A DNA stretch of 64,000 nucleotides from Pseudomonadota bacterium (GCA_029779845.1 JAKOZT010000032.1:1-64000), one strand, 5' to 3'. Shown: positions 15,897-25,093, counted from the stretch's first letter. The notes: generated by a model not told the origin, from the letters alone. Numbers and translations: made by a program.

Positions 15897-16628
15897 ATGA
15901 AAGTCCTGCTGATCGACGACCACCCGCTGATCCTCTCGGCGCTCAAGACGGTGATCCAGGGCCTGGGCGAGGGCGTGAGCGTGGTCGGCGCGGCCAGCGC
16001 CGCCGAAGCGCGCGCCACGCTCGCCGCCGACCCCGACTTCGACCTCGTGCTGCTCGACCTCGCGCTCGGCGACGCGCACGGCTTCGACGTGCTGACCGAG
16101 TTCCGCGCCCAGTACCCGGCGCTGCCGGTGGTGGTGGTGTCGGCCTCGGACCGCAGCAGCGACGTGATCCACGCCATCGACCTCGGCGCGATGGGCTTCG
16201 TGCCCAAGCGCGCCAGCAACGACATCCTGTTCGAGGCGCTGCACGTGGTGATGTCCGGCGGCATCTACGTGCCGCCGATGACGCTGCGCAGCTTCGACGA
16301 CGCGCCCGCGCCGTCCGCCGCCGGCAGCGTGCCGCAGGCGCTGGCCGTGGTGCGCGAGCACGCCGAGGCCGGGCAGGGGCAGAAGGCGGTGCCGCTCGCC
16401 TCGATCGGCCTGACGCCGCGCCAGACCGACGTGCTGGCGCTGCTGCTGCAGGGCAAGCCGAACAAGCTGATCGCGCGCGACCTGAACCTCTCCGTCGAGA
16501 CCGTGAAGGACCACGTCGCCGCCGTGCTGCGCGCGCTCAACGTCAGTTCGCGCACGCAGGCGGTGCTGGCGGTCAGCCAGATGACGCACCAGGGCGGCCT
16601 GAACGCATGGCGCAACCCGACGCGCTGA
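15897..16628 (+). CDS. NarL/FixJ-family response regulator
   Basis: A 243-residue regulator; the ATG follows AAGGAG. Receiver: acidic pocket LLIDDHPLILSALK, acceptor in LVLLDLALGDAHGF. A linker of about 40 residues precedes the LuxR helix-turn-helix (LTPRQTDVLALLLQGKPNKL, ARDLNLSVETVKDHV). It overlaps the following hybrid kinase by 22 bases, so the two are one unit. This arrangement matches regulator/hybrid kinase pairs common in Burkholderiales; their signals are mostly unknown. Confidence 0.92.
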   Translation: MKVLLIDDHPLILSALKTVIQGLGEGVSVVGAASAAEARATLAADPDFDLVLLDLALGDAHGFDVLTEFRAQYPALPVVVVSASDRSSDVIHAIDLGAMGFVPKRASNDILFEALHVVMSGGIYVPPMTLRSFDDAPAPSAAGSVPQALAVVREHAEAGQGQKAVPLASIGLTPRQTDVLALLLQGKPNKLIARDLNLSVETVKDHVAAVLRALNVSSRTQAVLAVSQMTHQGGLNAWRNPTR

Positions 16629-18448
16629 GCGCCGCGGGCGTGCCCTCCGCGCGCCCCGCGCCGCCGCCGCGCGAGGCGCTGCTGCCCGACGAGGTGCTGG
16701 CGCTGTACGCCTTCACCGGCGCCACGCTGGCCGGGCTGGCGGGCGGCTTCGGCCTGATGCTGATGCTGTTCTGGGCGAGCGCGCGCACGCCGCGCTTCCT
16801 CGCCTGGGCGGCGCTGTTCGTCGGGCTGTGGATCGCGCGCATCGTGCTGGCGCGCGCCTTCCGGCGCGCCTTCAAGAGCGGCGCGGCGATGGACTGGCCG
16901 CGCTGGCAGCTGCGCTGGAACGTGCTGACGCTCGCCTCCGCCTCGGCCTGGGGGCTGTCGGGCTGGCTGTTCCACTCGCGCGCGATCGGCATCCAGCACA
17001 TCGGCCTGATCCTGGTGATCTACACCTTCTGCATCGCGGTGGTGCCGGTGCTGGGCAACCACCCGCGCATGTTCGTCGCCTACGTGACGATCTGCTTCAC
17101 GCCGCTGATCGCGCGCATCGCGATGGTCGGCGATGCCTACAGCTACCAACTGGCCGGCATGCTGGCGATCATCGTCTCGCTGACCACCGTGCTGGCGCGC
17201 AACTACCGCCACACGCTGCAGCGCCTGCTCGAGCACAAGCTGCGCGCCGACACGCTGGCCGCGCAGCTGCGGGTGGAAACGCGCGCCGCCGAGGCGGCGC
17301 GCCAGGAGGCCGAGATCGCCAATCGCGCGAAGACGCAGTTCTTCACCGCCGCCAGCCACGACCTGCGCCAGCCGCTGCACGCGATGGGCCTGTTCGCCGA
17401 GGCGCTGCGCCAGCGCACCCACGAGCCCGAGGTGGCCAACCTCGTCAACAGCATCAACGCCTCGGTCGACGCGCTCGAGGGCCTGTTCTCCGAGCTGCTC
17501 GACATCACCCGCATCGACGCCGGCGGCGTCGACGTGCGGCCGCAGCACTTCGAGTTCGACGACATCCTGCGCAAGCTGCGCCTGCACTTCGAGCCCACCG
17601 CCTTCGAGAAGGGCCTGGCGCTGTCGCTGCGCGGCGGCCGCCACGTGATCCATGCCGACCCGCTGCTGGTCGAGCGCATCGTGCGCAACCTCGTCAGCAA
17701 CGCGATCCGCTACACCGACGACGGCGGCGTGCTGGTGGCGGCGCGTGCGCGCGCCGGCAAGGTGATCGTGCAGGTGTGGGATTCGGGCCTGGGCATCCGC
17801 GAGCAGGAGCAGGCCAAGGTCTTCGAGGAGTTCTACCAGGTGCCCAACACGCCGGCGGTGGCGCCGCACCAGCGCAAGGGGCTGGGGCTGGGGCTGGCGA
17901 TCGTCAAGCGCCTGGCCGACCTGATGGGCGCGGCGATCACGCTGCGCTCGCGCCCCGGCCACGGCACGGTGTTCACGCTCGAACTGCCGGCCGGCGAGCG
18001 CGCGCGGCCGCAGCCGGCGCCGTCGGGCAGCCGCGGCGTGCCGGGGCTGACGCTGGACGGCCGGCTGATCGTGGTGGTGGAAGACGAACCCGCGGTGCGC
18101 AGCGGCCTGGAGGTGCTGCTGCAGGGCTGGGGCGCGCAGCTGCTGTCCTTCGACAGCGTGGCCGAGTGCGCCGCCTGGGCCGCGGCCGCCGATCCCGCGA
18201 GCGTGCGGCCCGACCTGTGCATCGTCGACTACCGGCTGGAGAGCGGGCGCAACGGCGTGGAGGCGCTGGCCGCGCTGCGCCAGCGCTTCGGCGCGGCGCT
18301 GCCGGCCATCGTCGTCACCGGCAGCACGATGAGCACGCTCGACAAGGAGGCGCAGGACAAGGACTTCCACCTGCTGCTCAAGCCGGTGGTGCCCAACAAG
18401 CTGCGTGCGATGATCGCATTCAAGCTCGGCGCGCGGATGCCGCGCTGA
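16607..18448 (+). CDS. Membrane hybrid histidine kinase with C-terminal receiver
   Basis: A 613-residue protein. The first ~210 residues hold about six hydrophobic segments with little periplasmic loop. A coiled linker leads to HisKA with the phospho-acceptor histidine in FFTAASHDLRQPLHAMGLFA, then an ATPase domain (VRNLVSNAIRYTDDGG, VWDSGLGIRE, GLGLGLAIVKRLADLM) and a receiver (VVVEDEPAVRSG, acceptor in CIVDYRLESGRNG, lysine in LLLKPVVPNK). It starts inside the preceding NarL regulator. Phosphate flow may go to its own receiver or to that regulator. Confidence 0.93.
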   Translation: MAQPDALSAAGVPSARPAPPPREALLPDEVLALYAFTGATLAGLAGGFGLMLMLFWASARTPRFLAWAALFVGLWIARIVLARAFRRAFKSGAAMDWPRWQLRWNVLTLASASAWGLSGWLFHSRAIGIQHIGLILVIYTFCIAVVPVLGNHPRMFVAYVTICFTPLIARIAMVGDAYSYQLAGMLAIIVSLTTVLARNYRHTLQRLLEHKLRADTLAAQLRVETRAAEAARQEAEIANRAKTQFFTAASHDLRQPLHAMGLFAEALRQRTHEPEVANLVNSINASVDALEGLFSELLDITRIDAGGVDVRPQHFEFDDILRKLRLHFEPTAFEKGLALSLRGGRHVIHADPLLVERIVRNLVSNAIRYTDDGGVLVAARARAGKVIVQVWDSGLGIREQEQAKVFEEFYQVPNTPAVAPHQRKGLGLGLAIVKRLADLMGAAITLRSRPGHGTVFTLELPAGERARPQPAPSGSRGVPGLTLDGRLIVVVEDEPAVRSGLEVLLQGWGAQLLSFDSVAECAAWAAAADPASVRPDLCIVDYRLESGRNGVEALAALRQRFGAALPAIVVTGSTMSTLDKEAQDKDFHLLLKPVVPNKLRAMIAFKLGARMPR

Positions 18449-18481
18449 ACACCAGGTGGCAACAACCGAGGGAGGTTCGGA

Positions 18482-18841
18482 ATGAACTGGTTCGTGGCGG
18501 TGTTGAAGAAATATGCCGAGTTCTCCGGGCGCGCGCGGCGCAAGGAGTACTGGATGTTCCTGCTGATCTACGTGCTGATCGCCATCGTCGTCGGCTTCCT
18601 CGACAACATGCTCGGCAGCGCCGGCATCCTCGGCGGCGTGCTCGGCCTGGCGCTGCTGGTGCCCAGCCTCGCGGTGACGGCGCGCCGCCTGCACGACACC
18701 GACCGCAGCGGCTGGTGGATGCTGATCGGCTTCGTGCCCGTCATCGGCGGCATCGTGCTGCTGGTCTTCATGGTGCTGGCCGGCACGCCGGGCCGCAACC
18801 AGTACGGCGAGGATCCGCTGGGCGAGGCGGAGCCGGGCTGA
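18482..18841 (+). CDS. DUF805 inner-membrane protein
   Basis: A 119-residue membrane protein with about three to four hydrophobic segments. The family signature is clear: an N-terminal FSGRARRKEYWMF motif, then ARRLHDTDRSGWWMLIGFVP, and the C-terminal GTPGRNQYGEDPLG. The function of the family is unknown. GGGAGG precedes the ATG. It follows the hybrid kinase by 33 bases and is convergent with vapC. Confidence 0.92.
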   Translation: MNWFVAVLKKYAEFSGRARRKEYWMFLLIYVLIAIVVGFLDNMLGSAGILGGVLGLALLVPSLAVTARRLHDTDRSGWWMLIGFVPVIGGIVLLVFMVLAGTPGRNQYGEDPLGEAEPG

Positions 18842-18845
18842 GGCT

Positions 18846-19271
18846 CTACGGCCGCGCCGCCCGCGCCCCGGCGGGCCACACGCGCAGCGGGCAGTGTCTG
18901 GCGGCGTGCGTGAAGTCCTTGTCGGTGGTCAGCAGCGTCAGCTCGTGCCGGATGCACAGCTGGGCGAGCAGCGCGTCGATGGTGCCGATCTGCACACCGG
19001 CGCGCCGGCAGGTGTTGCGGATGCCGGCCGCGGCGACGTGATCGTCGCGGTCGGGCTGCACCAGCGGCAGGGCCGCGAAACGCTCGACGATCTGCGCCTG
19101 CGCCTTCGGGCCCGAGAAGCCTTGCAGAAGCTCCTGGAGGATCAGCCCCGTGGTGACGATGACTTCCGAACCGAACAGGGCCTTCTTGAGGGCCTCCACC
19201 TGCGGCTCGGCGACTTCAGCATCGCGGCGAAGCGCCAGCGACCAGACGCTGGTGTCGACCAGCAGCGTCAT
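18846..19271 (-). CDS. vapC: PIN-domain toxin VapC
   Basis: A 141-residue PIN ribonuclease starting MTLLVDTSVWSLALRR at ATG 19271, which overlaps the vapB stop (ATGA). The expected acidic residues are visible: Asp in LLVDTSVW, Glu in LILQELLQG, Asp in IGTIDALLAQ and Asp in LLTTDKDF. VapC toxins cleave RNA, often initiator tRNA or rRNA, when not bound by VapB. The track start 15 codons upstream lies inside vapB and is rejected. It looks intact. Confidence 0.92.
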   Translation of the reverse strand: MTLLVDTSVWSLALRRDAEVAEPQVEALKKALFGSEVIVTTGLILQELLQGFSGPKAQAQIVERFAALPLVQPDRDDHVAAAGIRNTCRRAGVQIGTIDALLAQLCIRHELTLLTTDKDFTHAARHCPLRVWPAGARAARP

Positions 19272-19471
19272 TTGCCGCGCGAGCGTTCGGCCTTGGGATC
19301 GAACGACGGATCCCATTCGAGCTGGCCGAGCAGTTCGGCCACGCGCCGTTGCTCGCGGCGCGCGACGAACTCCTGCAAGGCCTTGGTGACGGCGGCCTTC
19401 TTGGTGCGCTCGCCGCTGACGCGCACCGCGCGTTCGAGAAGCTCCGGATCGAGTGCGAGATTGGTGGCCAT
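19268..19471 (-). CDS. vapB: VapB-type antitoxin
   Basis: A 67-residue protein beginning MATNLALDPELLERAVRVSG with AAGGAG before the ATG. The N-terminal part looks like a ribbon-helix-helix/VapB DNA-binding domain (LERAVRVSGERTKKAAVTKALQEF); the charged C-terminus (LEWDPSFDPKAE) would wrap VapC. It is the first gene of a toxin-antitoxin unit and probably represses its own promoter together with VapC. Confidence 0.9.
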   Translation of the reverse strand: MATNLALDPELLERAVRVSGERTKKAAVTKALQEFVARREQRRVAELLGQLEWDPSFDPKAERSRGK

Positions 19472-19530
19472 GTGTGACTCCTTGTGCGGCAGTCTACACA
19501 TTCGGGCGTCGGGCGACACCCGGGCCCGCG

Positions 19531-20034
19531 CTACGGCCGGGGAATCCCGGCCTCCTTCATCGACTGCTCGACGACCTGCCCCATGCGCGGGATCAGCGTG
19601 CGCATCTGGTCCTGCACGATGCTCATCGACTTCTGCATCACCACGGGCATCTTGGTGATCAGCGCCTGGCCCGCCGGCGTGCCGTAGAAGGCGATCAGGC
19701 CGGCGATCTCCTCCTGCTCGAAGCTCTCCTGGTAGATGCGCACGTACATCGGCTTGAGCGTGGCCCAGTTCAGCTCCTGCCGCATGATCGCGACGAACTT
19801 CGCCGGCATCTCGTCGAGCGCACGCTGCTGCTGCGCCGTCAGCGTGCGGTTGCCGACGCTCTGGCGCATCGACTGGCGCATCATCTGGTCGGCGTTGGCG
19901 TACATCGTGTCGAGCAGCGCTTCCGCCTTGGTCATCGCGAGCAGCTGCTCGATCGCTTCGGCCGAGGCGGGCTCGGCGTGAACACTCGCCGCAAGCACGG
20001 TCAGGCCGATGGCGGCCAGGATCTTCTTCTTCAT
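19531..20034 (-). CDS. DUF2059 exported protein
   Basis: A 167-residue secreted protein: signal peptide MKKKILAAIGLTVLAASVHA, then a helical domain typical of DUF2059 (EAIEQLLAMTKAEALLDTMY, and the conserved EEIAGLIAFYGTPAGQALI near the C-terminal part). No catalytic motif is seen; it is presumed periplasmic, function unknown. It is a single gene, with a repeat-rich region upstream. Confidence 0.9.
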   Translation of the reverse strand: MKKKILAAIGLTVLAASVHAEPASAEAIEQLLAMTKAEALLDTMYANADQMMRQSMRQSVGNRTLTAQQQRALDEMPAKFVAIMRQELNWATLKPMYVRIYQESFEQEEIAGLIAFYGTPAGQALITKMPVVMQKSMSIVQDQMRTLIPRMGQVVEQSMKEAGIPRP

Positions 20035-20070
20035 CGTGGATCTCCCTGGGATGTGGGTATCGAGCGGCCG

Positions 20071-20141
20071 CCGCGGAACCGGCTTTGCCGGTCCGCCGGC
20101 GGCGCCCCCTGGGGGGAGCGCGCGAGCGCTCCGGGGGGACC
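20071..20141. repeat. Palindrome-rich repeat between DUF2059 and scpA
   Basis: This short gap contains back-to-back inverted repeats: CCGGCTTTGCCGG, CCCCCTGGGGGG and GGAGCGCGCGAGCGCTCC. Together they could fold as a multi-stem structure. The CCCCCTGGGGG core also occurs at 12096. It may be a dispersed genomic repeat doubling as the scpA transcription terminator; copy number elsewhere cannot be seen from this window. Confidence 0.5.
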
Positions 20142-20143
20142 TT

Positions 20144-21013
20144 TCAAGCCGGCTCGTACGCCAGCCGAACGTAGATCGGCGCGAAGGCCTCGGCCTGCGT
20201 GATCTCGAGCAGGCGCTCGCGCGCCAGCTCGAGCATCGCGATGAAGGTCACCACCAGCACCTGCGGGCCGCGCGTGGTGTCGAACAGGTCCTCGAACAGC
20301 GCGAAGCGCCGCCCCTGCAGGCGGCGCAGCACGATGCTCATGTGCTCGCGCACGCTCAGTTGTTCGCGCGTGATGGTGTGGTGCTGGTTCAGCTTCGCGC
20401 GGCGCAGGATGTCGGCCCAGGCGGCGCGCAGGTCGTCGGGGTCCACGTCGGGGAAGCGCGGCGCGAGCGACTGCTCGATCGCCACCTGCGCGCGCAGGAA
20501 GTCGCGGCCCAGCAGCGGCAGCGCGTCGAGCTTCGCCGCGGCGAGCTTCATCTGCTCGTACTCGATCAGCCGGCGCACCAGCTCGGCGCGCGGGTCCTCG
20601 GGCTCCTGGCCGTCGGCGCTCTTCTTCGGCGGCAGCAGCATGCGCGACTTGATCTCGATCAGCATCGCCGCCATCAGCAGGTACTCGCTGGCCAGCTCGA
20701 GGTTGGTGGCGCGGATCTGGTCGACGTAGGCCAGGTACTGGCGTGTCACGTCGGCCATCGGGATGTCGAGGATGTTGAAGTTCTGCTTGCGGATCAGGTA
20801 CAGCAGCAGATCGAGCGGGCCCTCGAAGGCTTCGAGGAAGACCTCCAGCGCGTCGGGCGGGATGTACAGGTCCGTCGGCAGCGCGAAGAGGGGCTCGCCG
20901 TACAGGCGCGCCACCGCGACGCTGTCCACCTCCACCGGCGGCAGCGCCTGCGCGTCGGGGGTGGGCGGGGGCATGTCGGGCACCTCGGGCGCCGCTGCGG
21001 CCTCGTGGCTCAT
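20144..21013 (-). CDS. scpA: Segregation and condensation protein ScpA
   Basis: A 289-residue kleisin from ATG 21013 (MSHEAAAAPEVPD); the track start lies in the preceding gene. The family core is obvious: FEGPLDLLLYLIRKQNFNIL near residue 85, YLLMAAMLIEIKSRMLLP, and a C-terminal winged helix (VLVVTFIAMLELARERLLEI). ScpA bridges SMC and ScpB in the condensin complex that compacts and segregates the chromosome. scpB is not in the window. DUF3460 lies 14 bases upstream on the same strand. Confidence 0.95.
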   Translation of the reverse strand: MSHEAAAAPEVPDMPPPTPDAQALPPVEVDSVAVARLYGEPLFALPTDLYIPPDALEVFLEAFEGPLDLLLYLIRKQNFNILDIPMADVTRQYLAYVDQIRATNLELASEYLLMAAMLIEIKSRMLLPPKKSADGQEPEDPRAELVRRLIEYEQMKLAAAKLDALPLLGRDFLRAQVAIEQSLAPRFPDVDPDDLRAAWADILRRAKLNQHHTITREQLSVREHMSIVLRRLQGRRFALFEDLFDTTRGPQVLVVTFIAMLELARERLLEITQAEAFAPIYVRLAYEPA

Positions 21014-21027
21014 CGCCGCGCGAAGAC

Positions 21028-21231
21028 TCAGTGGCCCGAGTTCTGGTAGACGTAGGGCTGCTGCGGCACGCGCGCGGCGCGGTACTCGGCCTGCGCCTCG
21101 CGGTCGATCGGCTTGTCCCACAGCAGGGCGCGGCCGGCCTGCTGCTCGGCTTCGAGGGTGGGACGCCGGGCCTTCAGCTGTTCGATGAAGGTCGTCACGT
21201 CGGACTTGTAGGGTTTCCAGAAGAGCGGCAT
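21028..21231 (-). CDS. DUF3460 family small protein
   Basis: A 67-residue soluble protein, MPLFWKPYKSDVTTFIEQLK..., with the conserved central ALLWDKPIDREAQAEYRAAR and a C-terminus ending in VPQQPYVYQ. It matches DUF3460, typical of betaproteobacteria and frequently adjacent to scpA. Function unknown; it may be co-transcribed with scpA. Confidence 0.88.
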   Translation of the reverse strand: MPLFWKPYKSDVTTFIEQLKARRPTLEAEQQAGRALLWDKPIDREAQAEYRAARVPQQPYVYQNSGH

Positions 21232-21241
21232 GGCGACGATT

Positions 21242-21916
21242 TTATCCGGCCTCCACCCGCCGCAGGTTGCGCGCCCCGTCGAAGAAGCGGTGCGGCTCGC
21301 CGAGCATCCACTTGGCCAGCTCGTCCAGGCGCGCCGAGCCGACCTCCACCGCGGGGAAATCGAGCGTGATGGTCTCGAAGCCGTCGAGGTTGATCGCCTT
21401 GAAATGCAGCCGCGCGTCGTCGTGCTCGGGCGTCACCGTCACGCCGAAGGCGAAGTCGACCACCACCTCGTAGCGCATCTCCTGCAGCTTGTGGTTGTCG
21501 GGGTTGCGCAGCGCCTGGGCGTGCACCGGCGCGCCGGCCTGGCGCAGCTTCGCGTCGATCTTCTCGATCTCGGCGACGAAGTCCTTCGCGAAGGCGATCT
21601 TGCGGCCGTCGCGCAGCCGGCCGTGCAGCGCGATGTACTCGTGCGCGTCGAGGCCGCGCAGCTTGCGGCGGCGCGCGTCGACCTTCAGCTCGACCATCGG
21701 CAGCTGCTCGAAGACCGTGCGGCGATCCAGCGCGTAGCGTGTCTTAGAGATGGGCTTGAGCACTTCGAGCTGGCGGATCAGCGTGTCGAAGTAGGTGAAC
21801 ACCGTCTTGCAGGCCGCCTCGGTGAGCAGCGCGTTGCGCTCCAGCGCGGCCGTGTCGATGGTCTGGCCGGCCCTGGCGGCTTCGGCCTGGCGCTTGAGGT
21901 CGTCGAGGAATCCCAC
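21242..21916 (-). CDS. Conserved hypothetical protein
   Basis: A 224-residue soluble protein starting MGFLDDLKRQAEAARAGQTI. It has no signal peptide or membrane segment; the N-terminus is helical and the rest looks like alternating beta strands (KLQEMRYEVVVDFAFGVTVT, ARLHFKAINLDGFETITLDF). I do not recognise a named family, though the style is that of a conserved Burkholderiales hypothetical. It ends ten bases before DUF3460, so the three genes up to scpA may form one transcript. It is divergent from the CYTH-CHAD gene. Confidence 0.8.
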   Translation of the reverse strand: MGFLDDLKRQAEAARAGQTIDTAALERNALLTEAACKTVFTYFDTLIRQLEVLKPISKTRYALDRRTVFEQLPMVELKVDARRRKLRGLDAHEYIALHGRLRDGRKIAFAKDFVAEIEKIDAKLRQAGAPVHAQALRNPDNHKLQEMRYEVVVDFAFGVTVTPEHDDARLHFKAINLDGFETITLDFPAVEVGSARLDELAKWMLGEPHRFFDGARNLRRVEAG

Positions 21917-21991
21917 GGGCGTGGAGGATATCGCAGCGCGTCGCGCCGGATTTCATCAAGAACGGCGAGTGCCTCTGCCAAGATCGCCGCA

Positions 21992-23404
21992 ATGACCGAG
22001 ATCGAGCTGAAGTTCCAGGTGCCCGAAGCGGCGCGCGCGGCGGTGCTGGCGGCGGTGGCGGGGCGCGGCGGCACGGCGCGCAGCGTGCGCTTGCAGGCCG
22101 CGTATTTCGACACGCCCGATGGCCGATTGGCCGCGGCGGGGGTGGCGCTGCGCCTGCGCCGCGAAGGCACGCGCTGGGTGCAGACGCTGAAGGCGGCCGG
22201 CGACGATGCGATGACGCGCCTGGAGCACAACGTGCCGCGCCGCGAGCGCTCCGCCGTGCCGCCCGCGCCCGACCTCGCGCTGCATGCCGGCACGCCGGCC
22301 GGCGAACGGCTGGCGGCGCTGCTCGGCCCCGGAGATGAACTGGTGTGCCGCTACCGCACCGACATCCGCCGCATGCAGCGTGCCGTGCGCCGCCAAGGCG
22401 CGCTGCTGGAACTTGCCTTCGACCAGGGCCGCATCGTTGCTGGCGATGCCGCGGTGCCGGTGTGCGAACTGGAGATCGAATTGCTGCGCGGCGAGCCGGC
22501 CGCGCTGCTGGACGCCGCGCGCACCTGGGTGGCGCACCACGGCCTGTGGCTGGACCTGCGCAGCAAGGCCGAGCGCGGCACGCTGCTGGCCGCCGGCGCG
22601 GCGCGCGCCGAGGCGCGCAAGGCGCAGGCGACGGCGGCGTCGCTCGCCGAGTGCGTGCAGCAGATCGCCGTCAACGCCAGCACGGTCGCCAGTGGCGACT
22701 TCGGCGACGAGCACCTGCACCAGTTGCGCGTCGGCCTGCGCCGGCTGCGCAGCGCGCTGGCGCTGTTCGCGCCGGGGGACGAGGACGATCCGCTCGCCGC
22801 CGGCGCGGCCGCGCTGTTCCGCGCGCTCGGCGCGGCGCGCGACCAGGCCGCCATCGCGGGGCCGCTGCGAACGCAGCTCGCCGAGGCGATGCACGAGGCC
22901 GGCTTGGCGCTGGCGCCGCCCGACTGGAGCGCAGCGCCCGCCGAGGATCCGGCGCACATCGTGCGAGCCACTGCCGCGCAGACCTGGCTGCTCGATGCGC
23001 TGCGTGCCGGCCTGATTGCGCCGGCGAACGACGACGTCACCGAGCGCCTCGCCGCCTGGCACCGCCGCGTGCGCCGCGATGCCAAACGCTTCGCCACGCT
23101 GGCCGACGAGGCGCGCCACCGCCTGCGCAAGCGCCTCAAGCGCCTGCGCTACGCCGTCGAGTTCTCGCGCGGCCGGCTGCCCGCGAAGAAGACCGCGCGC
23201 CTGCTGAAAGCGCTGGGCGAACTGCAGACGCGCCTGGGCGCGCTGACCGACGCCGTCGTCGCCTTGCAGGCGCTGCGCGAGGCGCCGGCCGACGACGCCG
23301 CAGCCGCCTTCGCACGCGGCTGGCTGGTTGCGCGCCGCGCTGCCCTCGCCGACGCCTGCGCGCCCGCGCTAGCCGACTTCATCAGCGCGAAGACACCCTG
23401 GTAA
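21992..23404 (+). CDS. CYTH-CHAD inorganic triphosphatase
   Basis: A 470-residue two-domain protein from ATG 21992; the long track extension is antisense sequence. The CYTH domain (about 1-200) opens with the ExExK motif (MTEIELKFQVPE) and has further tunnel residues in AYFDTPDGRL and RLEHNVPRR. The CHAD domain (about 220-470) contains HQLRVGLRRLRSALALF and KRLKRLRYAVEFSRGRLP with conserved His/Arg/Lys that bind polyphosphate. The E. coli homologue YgiF hydrolyses inorganic triphosphate. It overlaps the convergent SulP gene by 23 bases. Confidence 0.92.
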   Translation: MTEIELKFQVPEAARAAVLAAVAGRGGTARSVRLQAAYFDTPDGRLAAAGVALRLRREGTRWVQTLKAAGDDAMTRLEHNVPRRERSAVPPAPDLALHAGTPAGERLAALLGPGDELVCRYRTDIRRMQRAVRRQGALLELAFDQGRIVAGDAAVPVCELEIELLRGEPAALLDAARTWVAHHGLWLDLRSKAERGTLLAAGAARAEARKAQATAASLAECVQQIAVNASTVASGDFGDEHLHQLRVGLRRLRSALALFAPGDEDDPLAAGAAALFRALGAARDQAAIAGPLRTQLAEAMHEAGLALAPPDWSAAPAEDPAHIVRATAAQTWLLDALRAGLIAPANDDVTERLAAWHRRVRRDAKRFATLADEARHRLRKRLKRLRYAVEFSRGRLPAKKTARLLKALGELQTRLGALTDAVVALQALREAPADDAAAAFARGWLVARRAALADACAPALADFISAKTPW

Positions 23405-25052
23405 GCGCCTCTTCGAGCGTCGCCGCGAACGCCGCCTCGCCGACATGCGACTCGAAACCCGCGCGCCGCATCAGCGAGCGCGGCTGCTCGTTCACCTCGG
23501 CCAGCAGCAGCGCGATGCCGCGCTTCTTCAGCGCGCGCTCCAGCTGCTCCAGCGCTTCCAGCCCCGAGGTGTCCATGCCGATCAGGCGGTGCAGGTCGAG
23601 CACCAGCGCGCGCGTGCCGGCGGGCATCTGCGCCGGCAGCGCTTCGAGCTTGCCGACCGCGCCGAAGAAGAGGGCGCCGTACATCTCGCGCACCTGCACG
23701 CCTTCGGGCGCGTCCGCAACCGCGCGCGGCTCGACGCGGAACAGCGTGCTCATGCGGTAGATGAAGAACACGCAGGCCAGCACCAGCCCGACCTCCACCG
23801 CGACGGTGAGGTCGAAGATCACCGTCAGCAGGAAGGTGCCGACGAGGATGGTGCGGTACTGCACGCTGAACTGGCGCAGCCGCGCGAACTCGCGCCACTC
23901 GCCCATGTTCCAGGCCACGAACATCAGGATGCCGGCCAGCGCCGCCAGCGGCACGCTGGCCGCCAGCGGCGCGGCAGCCAGCACCACCACCAGCAGCGTC
24001 AGCGAGTGCACGATGCCGGCCACCGGGCTGGTGGCGCCCGAGCGCACGTTGGTCACGGTGCGCGCGATCGTGCCGGTGGCCGGGATGCCGCCGAAGGCCG
24101 GCGTCACCATGTTGGCCACGCCCTGCGCCATCAGCTCCTGGTTGGGGTCGTGGCGCGGTGCGTCGATCAGGTTGTCGGCCACGCGCGCGCACAGCAGCGA
24201 TTCGATCGCGCCGAGCATCGCCAGCGTCAGCGTCGGGATCAGCAGCTGCTTGGCGCTCTCCCAGCTGAACGCGGGCAGCTGCAGATCCGGCAGGCTCTGC
24301 GGAATGCCGCCGAACTTGCTGCCGATGGTCTCCACCGGCAGGTTGAACAGCGCGGTGGCGAGCGTGGCCAGCACCAGCGCGACGATGGTGCCCGGCACGT
24401 GCGCCGCGAGGCGGTAGACGCGGTGCCGCCAGCCGATGTTGTCCAGCGGCATCGTGTACGACTTCGGCCACGCCACCACCAGCGCCAGGCAGGCCAGCCC
24501 GATCGCCAGCGCGTAGGGGTTGAAGGTGTCGGCGTGCTTCGCCAGCACGCCGATCTGCGTGAAGAAGTCGGCCGGCAGTTTGTCGATAGTCAGGCCGAAC
24601 AGGTCCTTCACCTGCGACAGCCCGATCAGCACCGCGATGCCGTTGGTGAAGCCGATGATGATGGTCACCGGGATGTAGCGCACCAGCGCGCCGAGCTTGA
24701 ACAGGCCCATCGCGAACAGCAGCACGCCCGACAAGGCGGTCGCGATCAGCAGGTTCGTCAGCCCGTAGCGCTGCACGATGCCGTAGACGATGACGATGAA
24801 GGCGCCCGCCGGCCCGCCGATCTGCACCTGCGAGCCGCCCAGCGCGGCGACCAGGAAGCCGGCGACGATCGCGGTGATGATGCCCTGCTCGGGCTTGACG
24901 CCCGAGGCGATGGCGAAGGCCATCGCCAGCGGCAGCGCGACCACGCCGACCGTCAGGCCGGCGGCGATGTCGGCGCGCAGCCGCGCGGCGTCGTAGCCGC
25001 GCAGGGCATCGAGCAGGCGCGGGCGGAAAGGGTGAAGCTGGGGCAGGGCCAT
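23382..25052 (-). CDS. SulP-family anion transporter with STAS domain
   Basis: A 556-residue transporter: about twelve to fourteen membrane segments (about 20-420) with family motifs VGVVALPLAMAFAIASGVKP, ALGGSQVQIGGPAGAFIVIV and AFGGIPATGTIARTVTNVRS, then a cytosolic STAS domain (about 440-550; ALVLDLHRLIGMDTSGLEAL). SulP members carry sulfate, bicarbonate or dicarboxylates; the substrate is not evident. It is a single gene after metG, with an 18-base palindrome in the gap. Confidence 0.93.
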   Translation of the reverse strand: MALPQLHPFRPRLLDALRGYDAARLRADIAAGLTVGVVALPLAMAFAIASGVKPEQGIITAIVAGFLVAALGGSQVQIGGPAGAFIVIVYGIVQRYGLTNLLIATALSGVLLFAMGLFKLGALVRYIPVTIIIGFTNGIAVLIGLSQVKDLFGLTIDKLPADFFTQIGVLAKHADTFNPYALAIGLACLALVVAWPKSYTMPLDNIGWRHRVYRLAAHVPGTIVALVLATLATALFNLPVETIGSKFGGIPQSLPDLQLPAFSWESAKQLLIPTLTLAMLGAIESLLCARVADNLIDAPRHDPNQELMAQGVANMVTPAFGGIPATGTIARTVTNVRSGATSPVAGIVHSLTLLVVVLAAAPLAASVPLAALAGILMFVAWNMGEWREFARLRQFSVQYRTILVGTFLLTVIFDLTVAVEVGLVLACVFFIYRMSTLFRVEPRAVADAPEGVQVREMYGALFFGAVGKLEALPAQMPAGTRALVLDLHRLIGMDTSGLEALEQLERALKKRGIALLLAEVNEQPRSLMRRAGFESHVGEAAFAATLEEALTRVSSR

Positions 25053-25075
25053 GAAACCTCCGGGGTGGAACAGGG

Positions 25076-25093
25076 GCGAAGCGATCGCTTCGC
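25076..25093. repeat. 18-base perfect palindrome upstream of the SulP gene
   Basis: GCGAAGCGATCGCTTCGC lies in the 133-base gap between metG and the SulP gene, 24 bases before the SulP start codon. It could be an operator, the stem of a metG terminator (no T-run follows) or chance in a GC-rich gap. Confidence 0.4.

Noticed and set aside
18846-19471. VapBC pair as mark of a mobile element
   Set aside because: No integrase, IS ends, tRNA or composition change nearby; it is simply an isolated chromosomal TA pair.
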